Source: JAOPZW01 sp963788935
GTDB taxonomy: Bacteria; Actinomycetota; Thermoleophilia; Solirubrobacterales; Solirubrobacteraceae
Assembly: GCA_963788935.1 (NCBI GenBank)
Contig: CAWBIM010000006.1
Location: forward strand, 744,001 to 808,000
Direction: 5' to 3'
Length of the DNA: 64,000 nt
Shown: positions 9,265-18,217 of the stretch, one piece after another
Position numbering within the stretch: the stretch's first letter is position 1
Layout of the letters: each line of letters opens with the position of its first letter
Translations under genes and position numbers: made by a program
The notes under the pieces: generated by a model
What the model was told of the DNA's origin: nothing
What the model saw: the letters and a program-made list of their open reading frames with translations, nothing else
The model's database searches: none

Positions 9265-10742
9265 GTGAGTGACCTCACTCGTCGGGCGGTGGCAAGGAGG
9301 TCCGGGCGGTTGAACGCATAGCTGAGCGCCAGGTAGGCAGCCAATGCGACGACGGCTGTCGCGATCCCCGGCACGAGACTGGTCGCCAGCGGCGTCTGTG
9401 CACCGAACGCCAACAGTGCCGACGCGACCGCCGCGACGACCGGCACGATGATCATCCCTACGACCGCCACGCCTGCCCGATGGAGAGCGCGCGCGAAGAT
9501 CGCGGCCTCGGTCCACGAGGCGACCATCCATGCGATGCCGACAGCCGCGATCCCCAACGGGGGAAGAAGAATCGCCGTGACGCCGATCCAGACCCCCCCG
9601 TTGATGACGGTCGCGACGAGCGGCGTCCGCACGCCCTTCTCGGCGTACATGTAGCCGGCGGTGGCAACGGAGATCGGCCCGGAGATCACCAGGCCGGCGC
9701 AGGCCCACGGAAGGGGGCCTGCCGTTGGAGCCCAGTTCGCGCCGAACAACGCAGGGACGACGATGTGGGCCGAGGCGGCGAGTGGCGCCAGCATTGCGCC
9801 GGAGAGCAGCGCGGTCACACGCGCGAACCGCTGCACTGTGAGGCGGGTGTCCTCGCCGTGGGCCCGCAGTCGCGCCATCGTCGGGTACGACACCCGCCAG
9901 AGTGCCTGGAACACCCAGAATGGCGCCTGCATCAACCGGTACGCGACGGACCAGTAGCCGAGCACCCGCTCGCCGGCCACGGCGACGATCACCAGGTTGA
10001 GCCCCTGCTCCCTCACCAACCCCGCCAGGCCCACGGCCTGGAAGCCGACGCCGAAGGCCAGCATCGACCGCAGCGTGCCATGTCGTACCCGCGGCGTGAG
10101 CACCTTCAGTGGCGACGCCGCCGTCATCAGCACCGAACCGGCGACGGAACGTGCGATCGCGGCTGACGCCACACCCCAGACACCCCAACCCGCCGCGACC
10201 GTCGCGATCGCCCAGGCGTAGAAGACGAGTGATTCAGCGAACTCGGTGGCAGCTATCGGCCGGTAGTCGAGCGCTCGCTCCAGCGCGATCGCGTGCGGCG
10301 CTCTGAGCGCGAGGAACGGCAGCGACCAGGCCATCACCGCCGTAACGGCTCCGCTTGTCCCGGCGAGAAGGCCGACCCCCGTGACTCCGAGCGCGATGAT
10401 GAACGCCAGGACCAGCTGGAGTGCGAGGAGTGCTCGCAGCTCGTCGACCGTCGGATCGTCGCCTCTGCGGATCAGTGCGACGCCGAGCCCGCCATCGGCG
10501 AAGAAGTTCCCGACCGTGACGATGGTGGTTCCGAACGCCACGATGCCGAGGGTGGTCGGCGTGAGCTGGTGCGCGAGCACGACCGTCCCGACGAACGCCA
10601 CGGCCTGCGCTCCGGCCGCCCGGATCGTCAGGAGGACCGCGCCGGCCGCCCCGCGGTCGCGAATCGTCGCCGCCCTTTCGGCCGCGGATGAGGCGTCATC
10701 GAAATCCTCGTCCGGGCGACCCGGTGGGCGCACACTGGCCAT
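9261..10742 (-). CDS. Oligosaccharide flippase (Wzx/MOP superfamily)
   Basis: 493 aa with 12-14 membrane segments and the polysaccharide biosynthesis protein pattern: GAVLLTIRAAGAQAVAFVGTVVLAHQLTP at the N-terminus, then a gap of helix pairs typical of WzxC/RfbX. It would move undecaprenyl-linked repeat units across the membrane for the Wzy-like polymerase at 3090-4547. It is translationally coupled to the sulfotransferase (ATGA overlap), which suggests that the sulfated unit is a flippase cargo. The N-terminal 25 residues are acidic/charged and cytoplasmic. Confidence 0.85.
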   Translation of the reverse strand: MASVRPPGRPDEDFDDASSAAERAATIRDRGAAGAVLLTIRAAGAQAVAFVGTVVLAHQLTPTTLGIVAFGTTIVTVGNFFADGGLGVALIRRGDDPTVDELRALLALQLVLAFIIALGVTGVGLLAGTSGAVTAVMAWSLPFLALRAPHAIALERALDYRPIAATEFAESLVFYAWAIATVAAGWGVWGVASAAIARSVAGSVLMTAASPLKVLTPRVRHGTLRSMLAFGVGFQAVGLAGLVREQGLNLVIVAVAGERVLGYWSVAYRLMQAPFWVFQALWRVSYPTMARLRAHGEDTRLTVQRFARVTALLSGAMLAPLAASAHIVVPALFGANWAPTAGPLPWACAGLVISGPISVATAGYMYAEKGVRTPLVATVINGGVWIGVTAILLPPLGIAAVGIAWMVASWTEAAIFARALHRAGVAVVGMIIVPVVAAVASALLAFGAQTPLATSLVPGIATAVVALAAYLALSYAFNRPDLLATARRVRSLT

Positions 10743-10789
10743 CCACGAGGTACTACGGGACCCCCGCCGCCGCGATTACCGCGCTGTGC

Positions 10790-11680
10790 TCAATGCTCCG
10801 TCGGCGCGGCGAGCCGGCGACTCGACGCCCGGCGGAAGCCATCGTGGATCACCGTGTTCGTCGAGTGGTAGGCATGGCGGTAGATCCCTTGCGACAGGTA
10901 CATCCCGGGACTCGTGAGGGTGGAGTTCGCCGGTGAGTGCTGGTTCCGCAACGTTGCGCCGTAGACGCGCCGGATCGTCCTCTTCCCGTCGAGCCACATC
11001 TCCACGAAGCCGTCCGAAGCGGTCGACCAGCGGGCGTGAACCAGGAAGTGGAACCAATGGTCGTAACGAAGCTTCGCGAGGATCCGCGTTCGCCGAAACG
11101 GCATCCCCTGTGCGTAGATCATCGGTCGACGGCGGTCGGTCGCGTCGATGCCGATGTACATCTGGGACGGGACGTTGTCCGTGCTGAAGAACTGGGTGAT
11201 GTCGTTCCACCCGCCGCCCTGGTGCCACCAGTTCTGTGACGGACCCGGAAAATACGTCCACCAGCCGTACCACCACGTCTGGCCCGGGTACCCACCGGAC
11301 TCGGCCTGCGACGCGACGACCTCGGCGCGGTCGCTCCGATTCGTGCCGGTCGTCGGGAGCACCCGGAATGCGGCGGCGTAGCGGCCGTCGGCGACGGGGC
11401 GGGTGACGATCCTCGCCGACGAGTGGCCGACGTTGTGGATGGTGTAGCCCTGAGTCGCGTCCCGGTTGAGCGACCACTGGTGCAGCCACCACTGGGAGAA
11501 ATCACCCGTGTCGTAGCCGCCGCAGAACGACCCCCGCAAACAGTGCGACGTCGGCGACCGGGATGCGTGTGCGCCCACGGCACCGGCCGCGATGACCACG
11601 GAAAGCGAAATCGCGACACGACAGCTCGCGATGCGACGCTTCCGGCCTGGAACGAACTGGCATCCCAGCACGGACGCCAC
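10790..11680 (-). CDS. Secreted polysaccharide lyase (heparin lyase I-like)
   Basis: 296 aa from GTG 11680. The N-terminus has a basic GRKRR stretch followed by a hydrophobic core (VAISLSVVIAAGAVGAHA), a signal peptide with cleavage near AHA. The mature part shows the jelly-roll polysaccharide lyase pattern: RSDRAEV, GQTWWYGWWTYFP, HQGGGWNDITQFF, then YDHWFHFLVHARWS and GFVEMWLDGK, the usual Polysacc_lyase (PL7/PL13/PL20-like) end. It probably trims or releases the polymer outside the cell. A longer ATG at 11803 would overlap cysD for 110 bases and would not be a signal peptide, so GTG is preferred. Only about 13 bases separate this start from the divergent cysD start. Confidence 0.75.
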   Translation of the reverse strand: MASVLGCQFVPGRKRRIASCRVAISLSVVIAAGAVGAHASRSPTSHCLRGSFCGGYDTGDFSQWWLHQWSLNRDATQGYTIHNVGHSSARIVTRPVADGRYAAAFRVLPTTGTNRSDRAEVVASQAESGGYPGQTWWYGWWTYFPGPSQNWWHQGGGWNDITQFFSTDNVPSQMYIGIDATDRRRPMIYAQGMPFRRTRILAKLRYDHWFHFLVHARWSTASDGFVEMWLDGKRTIRRVYGATLRNQHSPANSTLTSPGMYLSQGIYRHAYHSTNTVIHDGFRRASSRRLAAPTEH

Positions 11681-11693
11681 CGTACTTAGAGGT

Positions 11694-12653
11694 GTGCGAG
11701 AGGTACAAACCGCCCGGACCGACGCGGACAGTCGAAACGGCAGGCGGGCAACCGCTCCGCTTACGACCCTGCAGCGCCTCGAGGCCGAGAGCATCGCGAT
11801 CATGCGGGAGGTCGTTGCCGAGGCCGAGCGCCCCGTGATGCTCTACTCGGTCGGCAAGGACAGCTCGGTGATGCTGCACCTGGCCCGCAAGGCCTTCCAT
11901 CCCGCCAAGCCGCCGTTTCCTCTGCTGCACATCGATACGACGTGGAAGTTTCGCGAGATGTACGAGTTCCGCGATCGGACCGCGCGCGAGCTCGGGCTCG
12001 ACTTGCTCGTCCACGTCAATCGCGAGGGCCTGCAGCAGGGGATCGGGCCGTTCACGCACAGCTCGCCCGTCCACACATACGTCATGAAGACGATGGCGCT
12101 CACGGAGGCGATCGACCGCCACGGGTTCGACGTCGCTTTCGGCGGCGCGCGACGCGACGAGGAGCGCTCGCGGGCGAAGGAGCGGGTCTTCTCGTTCCGC
12201 TCGGCGCACCACCGGTGGGATCCGAAAAACCAACGTCCTGAGCTGTGGAACGTCTACAACGCGCGCAAGCGGCGCGGGGAAACGATCCGCGTGTTTCCCC
12301 TCTCGAACTGGACCGAACTGGACGTCTGGCACTACATCTATCGCGAACAGATCCCTGTCGTCCCGCTCTATTTCGCCGCCGAGCGCCCCGTCGTCGAACG
12401 CGACGGGATGTTGCTGATGGTCGACGACGACCGGATGCCGTTGGCGCCGGGCGAGCGGCCGCAGATGCGACGGGTGCGATTCCGTACGCTCGGCTGCTAT
12501 CCGCTGACGGGCGCGGTCGAAAGCGACGCGGACACGCTCGTGGCGCTCCTCGCGGAGTTGCTCGTCGCCCGCACGTCCGAACGCCAGGGTCGGATGATCG
12601 ACCACGACGAGTCGGCCTCGATGGAGCGTAAGAAGCAGGAGGGGTACTTCTGA
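11694..12653 (+). CDS. cysD: Sulfate adenylyltransferase subunit 2
   Basis: 319 aa from GTG 11694. It catalyses formation of APS from ATP and sulfate together with CysN. The PP-loop SVGKDSSVMLHLARKAF and the following PFPLLHIDTTWKFREMYEFRD block, FGGARRDEERSRAKER and the C-terminal LGCYPLTGAVES are CysD signatures, and the end ERKKQEGYF is the standard C-terminus. An ATG at 11592 would add about 34 residues without homology, so the later GTG is preferred; it is still a guess. The GTG start lies 13 bases from the divergent lyase start. It is followed directly by cysNC. Confidence 0.88.
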   Translation: MREVQTARTDADSRNGRRATAPLTTLQRLEAESIAIMREVVAEAERPVMLYSVGKDSSVMLHLARKAFHPAKPPFPLLHIDTTWKFREMYEFRDRTARELGLDLLVHVNREGLQQGIGPFTHSSPVHTYVMKTMALTEAIDRHGFDVAFGGARRDEERSRAKERVFSFRSAHHRWDPKNQRPELWNVYNARKRRGETIRVFPLSNWTELDVWHYIYREQIPVVPLYFAAERPVVERDGMLLMVDDDRMPLAPGERPQMRRVRFRTLGCYPLTGAVESDADTLVALLAELLVARTSERQGRMIDHDESASMERKKQEGYF

Positions 12654-12712
12654 ACGTCGCGCAGGCAGCGCGGCGGCTCGACGCGCTCGAGCGCGAGGGC
12701 CTGCTGCGCTTC

Positions 12713-14562
12713 ATGACCTGCGGCAGCGTCGACGACGGCAAGAGCACGCTGATCGGCCGCCTCTTGTGGGACTCCGAGCTGCTGTTCGATGACCAGCTCG
12801 CCACGCTGGAGGCGGACTCCCGCCAGTCCGGGAACGGCGCGCTCGACTTCGCGCTGCTGCTGGACGGGCTTGCGGCCGAGCGCGAGCAAGGCATCACGAT
12901 CGACGTCGCATACCGGTACTTCGCGACGCGCGGGCGCAGGTTCATCGTCGCCGACACGCCCGGTCACGAGCAGTACACGCGCAACATGGTCACGGGGGCC
13001 TCCACCGCCGACGCGGCGGTGATCCTCGTCGACGCCCGAAAGGGTGTGCTGACCCAGACCCGGCGCCACAGCTACATCATCTCGCTGCTCGGCATCCGCC
13101 ACGTGGCGTTGGCCGTCAACAAGCTCGATCTGGTCGGCTACTCCGAAGGGTGCTTCCGCGAGATCGAAGAGAACTACCGCGCGTTCGCGGCCGGGATCGG
13201 CATCGTCGACGTCCGATGCATCCCGGTGTCCGCGTTGCGGGGCGACAACGTCGTCGCACGCAGCGAGCACACCGGCTGGTACATCGGCCCGACGCTGCTC
13301 GACTACCTGGAGCGTGTGGAGGTCGACCAACAGCGCGAGGAACGACGGCCCTTCCGACTGCCCGTGCAGCTCGTGCAGCGCCCCGACTCCGAGTTCCGCG
13401 GCGTCGCCGGCACCATCACGAGCGGCAACGTCCGGCCGGGCGACGCGCGTGCGCGTGCTGCCGTGCGGCCGCGAGACGGCCGTAGAGCGGATCGTCACCT
13501 ATGACGGCGATCTCGACGTGGCGGTGGCCGGCGAGGCGGTCACCCTCACGCTCGTCGATGACGTGGACGTCAGCCGCGGCGATGTCGTGGCCGCCGCCGC
13601 GGCCCCCTGCGAGGTGGCGGACCAGTTCGAGGCGACGATCGTCTGGATGAGCGAGGAGCCGATGCTGTCCCGGGCGCAGCTACCTCATGCGCGTCGGGCC
13701 TGAGCTCGCCACTGCGACGATGGCCCCGCTCAAGTACAAGATCGTCGTCGACTCGGTCGAGCAGGTCGCGGCCACCCGCCTCGAACTCAACGAGATCGGT
13801 GTCTGCGCGATGGAGCTCGACCGCGCCATCGCGTTCGAGCCCTACGAGCAGTCGCGCGACGGTGGCGGCTTCATCCTCGTCGACCGGATCACGAACGACA
13901 CCGTCGGCGCCGGGATGCTCCATTTCGCCCTCCGCCGCTCCCACAACATCACGTGGCAGCAGATCGATGTGGACAAGGCGGCGCGCGCCGGCTCAAGGGC
14001 CAGACGCCGTTCGTCCTCTGGCTCACAGGCCTCTCCGGCGCCGGCAAGTCCACGATCGCGAACCTGCTGGAGATGGAGCTGCACCGGCTCGGGCAGCACA
14101 CCTACGTGCTCGACGGCGACAACGTTCGCCACGGCCTCAACAAGGACCTCGGCTTCACCGACGCCGACCGCGTGGAGAACGTCCGGCGTGTCGCCGAGGT
14201 CGCCAAGCTGATGCTGGACGCGGGGCTGATCGTCATCGTCGTCGTTCATCTCGCCGTTCGGCGGCGAGCGGCGCACGGCGCGACAGCTCGTCGGGGAGGG
14301 CGAGTTCGTGGAGGTCTTCGTCGATGCCCCGATCGACGTCGCCGAGGCGCGCGACCCGAAGGGCCTCTATGCGAAGGCACGCCGCGGCGAGATCCTCAAC
14401 TTCACAGGCGTCGACTCACCGTACGAGCCGCCCGAGCGTCCGGAAATCCACCTCCACACGAGCGCCGAGCCGCCCGCCACCTCGGTCCAGCGGGTGCTCG
14501 ACGCGCTCCTCGAGCGCCGCCTGGGTCCATCGCCGCACCGAGACCTCACCGGCCGAGGCTGA
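12713..14562 (+). CDS. cysNC: Bifunctional CysN/CysC (sulfate adenylyltransferase 1 / APS kinase), frame broken four times
   Basis: A full CysN-CysC fusion is present but spread over three frames. CysN: FMTCGSVDDGKSTLIGRLLW P-loop, ADTPGHEQYTRNM, VNKLD, then the beta-barrel region. CysC: WLTGLSGAGKSTIANL, LDGDNVRHGLN, LGFTDADRVENVRR, GLYAKARRGEILNFTGVDSPYE. Frame changes fall near 13445 (+1), 13668 (+1), 13990 (-1, in a CG-rich run) and 14240 (+1). Every conserved motif survives on each side, so sequencing indels are more likely than decay. Homology reaches upstream of ATG 12713 to about 12650 (NVAQAARRLDALEREGLLRF), with no normal start codon there. It supplies PAPS, the donor for the nearby sulfotransferase. 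Confidence 0.8.
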
Positions 14563-14598
14563 CTGGCCTCGCCAGCTTGCAGGAGATGTCGCAGCCGG

Positions 14599-15513
14599 CT
14601 ACCCCGGGCGCGGCGCCCGCATCGTCGTATGAACGCGGATGCGGTCGAGTGCATCGGCGCGGCGGTCAGCGCGCGCCCGTAGCCCATGCCAAACGAACCG
14701 CCCGACGTCGATGCCGAGCAGCGTCGCCCGCAAGAGCCCGCCCATGATCGGTCCATGGTGCTTTCGCGCGTAGCGATGCTGGCTCTCGAGCAGCATCAGC
14801 GACGATCGGGCGGGCGCACTCGGCGAGCTGCTTGCTCCGGCGTGCGTGGCCGCGACCGTCGGGAGGTACAGCGTTCGCCAGCCCCGTCTTTTCGCCCGGA
14901 TCAGCCAGTCCGTCTCCTCGCAGTAGACGAAGAACCGCTCGTCGAACGGCCCGACATCCGCCAGCGCCGCTCGGCGCAAGAACAGGCAGGCGCCCGCGCC
15001 CCAATCAATCGGGAACGCGCTTCGCCCCACGGGCTCACGCATGCGGAGCCGGCGTGCACGCTGCCAGTTCGGGAACCGCCATCCGAGAGCGAGATCCTCC
15101 GAGATGAGATCGAACGGCCGTGGCTCCCGGAAGCAGTTCGGCTGTTCGCTCCCATCAGGATTCACAAGGCGCGCCGCGACCGCTCCTACTCGTGGGTCTC
15201 GAAGGAACAGCTCCGCGACGTCGGCGTAGGTTCCCGAGACACGCTGCACATCGGGGTTGAGGAGAAAGACGATCTCGGCTTCGCCGGCAGCGACCGCCTG
15301 GTTGACCGCCGTCGCGAAGCCCCGATTGATCGGATTGGTCACGACCGTCGCGTCCGGCGCGGCGGCGCGGACCACTTCGGATGCGCCATCACCAGGCGAG
15401 TTGTCGACGAGAATCAACCGCGCCTGGTCGCCGGCGAATTCACGTGCGATCGCGATCGTCCTCTCGATCAACGGCGCGCTGCGAAAGTTGACGATGACGA
15501 CGTCAGGGTTCAC
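14599..15513 (-). CDS. Glycosyltransferase family 2 protein
   Basis: 304 aa from GTG 15513, preceded by a GAGG ribosome site; ATG 15561 is an alternative. GT-A pattern: PDVVIVNFRSAPLIERTI, LVDNSPGDGASEVV, NRGFATAVNQAV, LLNPDVQRVSG with the DxD-like NPD, and FFVYCEETDWLIRAKRRGW, the ED motif of rhamnosyl-type GT2 enzymes. The C-terminal helical part (LLESQHRYARKHHGP, then a hydrophobic/charged tail) is typical of dTDP-rhamnosyl transferases near membranes. It converges on cysNC (stops 37 bases apart) and is likely transcribed with the DegT-TauE-Bcp series upstream. Confidence 0.8.
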   Translation of the reverse strand: MNPDVVIVNFRSAPLIERTIAIAREFAGDQARLILVDNSPGDGASEVVRAAAPDATVVTNPINRGFATAVNQAVAAGEAEIVFLLNPDVQRVSGTYADVAELFLRDPRVGAVAARLVNPDGSEQPNCFREPRPFDLISEDLALGWRFPNWQRARRLRMREPVGRSAFPIDWGAGACLFLRRAALADVGPFDERFFVYCEETDWLIRAKRRGWRTLYLPTVAATHAGASSSPSAPARSSLMLLESQHRYARKHHGPIMGGLLRATLLGIDVGRFVWHGLRARADRRADALDRIRVHTTMRAPRPG

Positions 15514-15649
15514 TCGCAACCTCGAGCAGTGACAACTCGCGCTTACGTACTTCGTCTCCATACGACGCCGACCGTAGCTTCCGCGGGTCAAAGAGCACAG
15601 CGGTTGCACACGTACGTAGCCGACCCGTTGCGTTCACGCGCTGACTGGC

Positions 15650-16126
15650 TCACGCAACCAGTGCGCCGAGGACGAGCTCGCCGTGGGTGGCAGGATCCAC
15701 CTTTCGGAATACCTGTTCGATCCTGCCGTCGGGGCCGATCAGGAACGTCGATCGCTCCATCCCCGTGTAGCCGCGGCGGGGGATCAACCTCTTGACCGAG
15801 ACGCCGTATCGCTCGGCGACCGCATGATCTTCGTCGCCCAGCAGCGTGAACTGCAGCCGGTATCTGTCGGCGAACGCGCGCAGCTTGTCCGGCGGGTCGG
15901 GCGAGACGCCCAGGACGATCGCGTCGACGGTTTGATAGTCGGCTGCGCGGTCACGAACGCCGCACGCCTGTGTCGTACAACCCGGGGTGTCGGCTTCGGG
16001 GTAGAAATAGAGAACGACTCGTCGACCCCGCAGCGAGGAAAGCTGTGTCGGCTTGCTGTCCTGGTCGGGAAGTGTGAAGTCGGGCGCACGGACGCCGGGC
16101 TCCAGACGACGCGCGCGTGATCTCAC
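15650..16126 (-). CDS. bcp: Thioredoxin-dependent peroxiredoxin (Bcp/PrxQ)
   Basis: 158 aa from GTG 16126, overlapping the TauE stop by 4 bases (GTGA). The sequence APDFTLPDQDSKPTQLSSLRG, VVLYFYPEADTPGCTTQACGVRD places the peroxidatic cysteine and the resolving cysteine five residues apart, as in PrxQ/Bcp. GVSPDPPDKLRAFADRY and GMERSTFLIGPDGRI complete the thioredoxin-like fold. It reduces hydroperoxides using thioredoxin. Its place between a TauE permease and a glycosyltransferase is odd for a housekeeping peroxidase. The open frame extends upstream to 16327 but lacks homology there. Confidence 0.85.
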   Translation of the reverse strand: MRSRARRLEPGVRAPDFTLPDQDSKPTQLSSLRGRRVVLYFYPEADTPGCTTQACGVRDRAADYQTVDAIVLGVSPDPPDKLRAFADRYRLQFTLLGDEDHAVAERYGVSVKRLIPRRGYTGMERSTFLIGPDGRIEQVFRKVDPATHGELVLGALVA

Positions 16127-16838
16127 GCCGTCCCGGCCTGGGGCCGTTGTGGACGATGCATGACGGCGGCGAGCAACCCGACGAGCGCCGGGATGGCGAT
16201 GATCGTCCATGTCGGGAAGGCGACGCCGGCCTTGGTCATCACTGCCAGCGCCGAGCCGAGGAGCGTGCAGCCCAGTGCCAGGCGGAGCGCCCTCGTCGGC
16301 ACGTACGGCATGAGCGCGCTTCCACACCAGACGCCGGGGAGCGACCCGGCGAGGATGTTCGCCACCAGCCCCAGGTCGACGTTGCCTACGGCCAGGTGGG
16401 CCAAGCCCGCGGCCCAGAGCATGAGCGCGGCGTGGAAGACGTCGGTACCCACCACACGGTGCGGCGTCAGGCGGAAGACGACGATGAGCGCGAGGCCGAC
16501 GAGCGCGCCGGCGCCCACGGAAGTCATGCCGAGCACCACGCCCAGCGCCAGACCGATCGCCACCGCGATCGCCTTCTCGTGACCCGACATCGGCACGGTG
16601 TGCTGCTTACGCGGTTTGCCGAAGACAACCCTGGCGAGGACCCCGGAGCGGAGGTGGCGCCAACCGCCGACCGTCTTCGTGATCGCGCCGTACGCGAGAT
16701 CGGTCCCGACCGCGACCACGCGATGCACGCCGATGACGAGGACGAGGAGCGGCGTCATCAACGAGCCACCACCGATTCCCGTGAGGCCGATGAGCGTCCC
16801 GACCCGAGCCCGAAGGCGACGACGAGGGGATCGATCAC
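16123..16838 (-). CDS. TauE/SafE family sulfite/anion exporter, frame broken
   Basis: Starting at GTG 16838 (one base after the DegT stop) the frame reads IDPLVVAFGLG, then changes near 16804, where GGGTC probably replaces GGGGTC. The rest reads TLIGLTGIGGGSLMTPLLVLVIGV...AVGTDLAYGAITKTVGG, the standard TauE/SafE N-terminal repeat. ATG 16761 gives the 212 aa in-frame part. About eight membrane segments. Family members export sulfite, sulfoacetate or other sulfonates, or move undefined anions. With sulfur activation genes and a sulfotransferase nearby, an anion transport role linked to sulfate/sulfite is plausible but unproved. The shift lies in a homopolymer and is likely a sequencing error. 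Confidence 0.7.
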
Positions 16839-16839
16839 G

Positions 16840-18021
16840 TCACATGGCCTCCACGACAGCCAGCAGCGCCTCGGCGACACGGTCGACCTGAGCATCGGAG
16901 AGCTCGGGATACATCGGGAGCGAGAGCACGCGGTTCGCGCTGGACTCGGCCTCCGGGAAGGCGCCGATCCGGTGCCCGAGGTGGGCGTACGCCGGCTGGA
17001 GGTGAATCGGCGTCGGGTAGTGCACGCCGGTTCCGATGCCGAGCTCGCGCAGGCGCGCCCGAACAGCGTCTCGGTGTGCCACCTCGACCGGATACAGATG
17101 CCAGACCGGCTCGGCCCATGGCGCGGTGTACGGAAGGCGGATCCTCTCGGCCCCCTTCAGCGCGCCGGCGTAGCGCGCCGCCACGCGCCGGCGCTCTGCG
17201 GTCCAGTGCTCGAGGCGGCGCAGTTTGACGCGCAGAGCCGCCGCGATGAGCTCCGACAGGCGGGCGTTGCAGCCCACGACCTCATGATGGTGCTGCGCCC
17301 GCTGGCCGTGGTGGCGCAGCGCGCGCACGGCCGTCGCCAGCTGCTCGTCGTTCGTCGTGAGGGCGCCCGCCTCGCCCGTCGCGCCGAGGTTCTTGGTCGG
17401 ATAGAAGGAAAAGCAACCGATCCTGCCGAGCCCACCTACGCGCGAGCGCCTATACCGGGCCAGATGCGCCTGGGCTGCGTCCTCGACGATCCACGCCCCG
17501 TGTTCGGCGGCGACGCCCGCGAGCGCATCCATGTCCGCTGGGTGGCCATAGAGGTGCACTGCGAGGATGCCGGCGGCGCCACGCTCACGCAGTTCACGCT
17601 CAACTCCCTCGACCGAGAGGGTGCGCGTGAGCGGGTCACAGTCGACCAGAACGGGAACTCCGCCAACGAGGCACACCGCCTCTGCTGTCGCGACGAACGT
17701 GTTCGCCGGCACGATCACGCGTTCGCCCCGGCGAGTGTCGAGCGCGCGGAGCGCAAGGACGAGCGCGTCGGTTCCCGTCGAAACCGCCACGCAGCTACGC
17801 AACTCACATGCGGCGGCGAACTCCTCCTCGAACGCCGCGACCTCCGGCCCGTTGACGAACGCGCCGGCGCGCAGGATGCGACTCCAGGCGTCCAGGATCT
17901 CGCGCTCGAGCGGTGCGTGGTGCTCCGCGAGGGCGATGAGCGGTACCTCCGACGGCGGCGCCGCAGCGCTGCCGACCTCGTGCTGCACCAGCCCATCCAT
18001 GTCGTGCGCCGCCCGGATCAC
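16840..18021 (-). CDS. DegT/DnrJ/EryC1/StrS sugar aminotransferase
   Basis: 393 aa PLP-dependent aminotransferase. Visible family blocks: GAFVNGPEVAAFEEEFA, VAVSTGTDALVLALRA (PLP phosphate site), ANTFVATAEAV, VHLYGHPADMDAL, VEDAAQAHLA and GCFSFYPTKNLGATGEAGAL, where the K of PTKN carries PLP. The C-terminus GTGVHYPTPIHLQPAYAHLG is typical. It would aminate a keto-sugar nucleotide at C3 or C4 to give an amino sugar for the polysaccharide. The start may lie at the second ATG (8 codons in). It is followed by the TauE gene with one base between. Confidence 0.88.
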   Translation of the reverse strand: MIRAAHDMDGLVQHEVGSAAAPPSEVPLIALAEHHAPLEREILDAWSRILRAGAFVNGPEVAAFEEEFAAACELRSCVAVSTGTDALVLALRALDTRRGERVIVPANTFVATAEAVCLVGGVPVLVDCDPLTRTLSVEGVERELRERGAAGILAVHLYGHPADMDALAGVAAEHGAWIVEDAAQAHLARYRRSRVGGLGRIGCFSFYPTKNLGATGEAGALTTNDEQLATAVRALRHHGQRAQHHHEVVGCNARLSELIAAALRVKLRRLEHWTAERRRVAARYAGALKGAERIRLPYTAPWAEPVWHLYPVEVAHRDAVRARLRELGIGTGVHYPTPIHLQPAYAHLGHRIGAFPEAESSANRVLSLPMYPELSDAQVDRVAEALLAVVEAM

Positions 18022-18055
18022 GCGTGCTTACGTTCGTCCTTGCGCCATCCAGTAA

Positions 18056-18139
18056 TGCCCCTAGCAGGAGTCGAACCTGCACACCCCGATCGGGTAGTTG
18101 ACTTTAAATCAGCCGCGTCTGCCATTCCGCCATAGGGGC
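18056..18139 (-). tRNA. tRNA-Leu(TAA)
   Basis: 84 nt class II tRNA. The acceptor stem (GCCCCTA with TAGGGGC, positions 18139-18133 and 18063-18057) pairs perfectly with discriminator A at 18056. The T arm GCAGG/TTCGACT/CCTGC is intact. The anticodon loop TTTAAAG has TAA, closed by a stem with one C-A mismatch, and the long variable arm forms ACCC/GGGGT. CCA is not encoded. Confidence 0.9.
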
Positions 18140-18217
18140 CTGAACACCAACAGCTCAACTCGAGAGATTTACCGTATTGATCGTCCATCCGGGGCTGGTT
18201 TCTGTCCCTCGTGAGTG

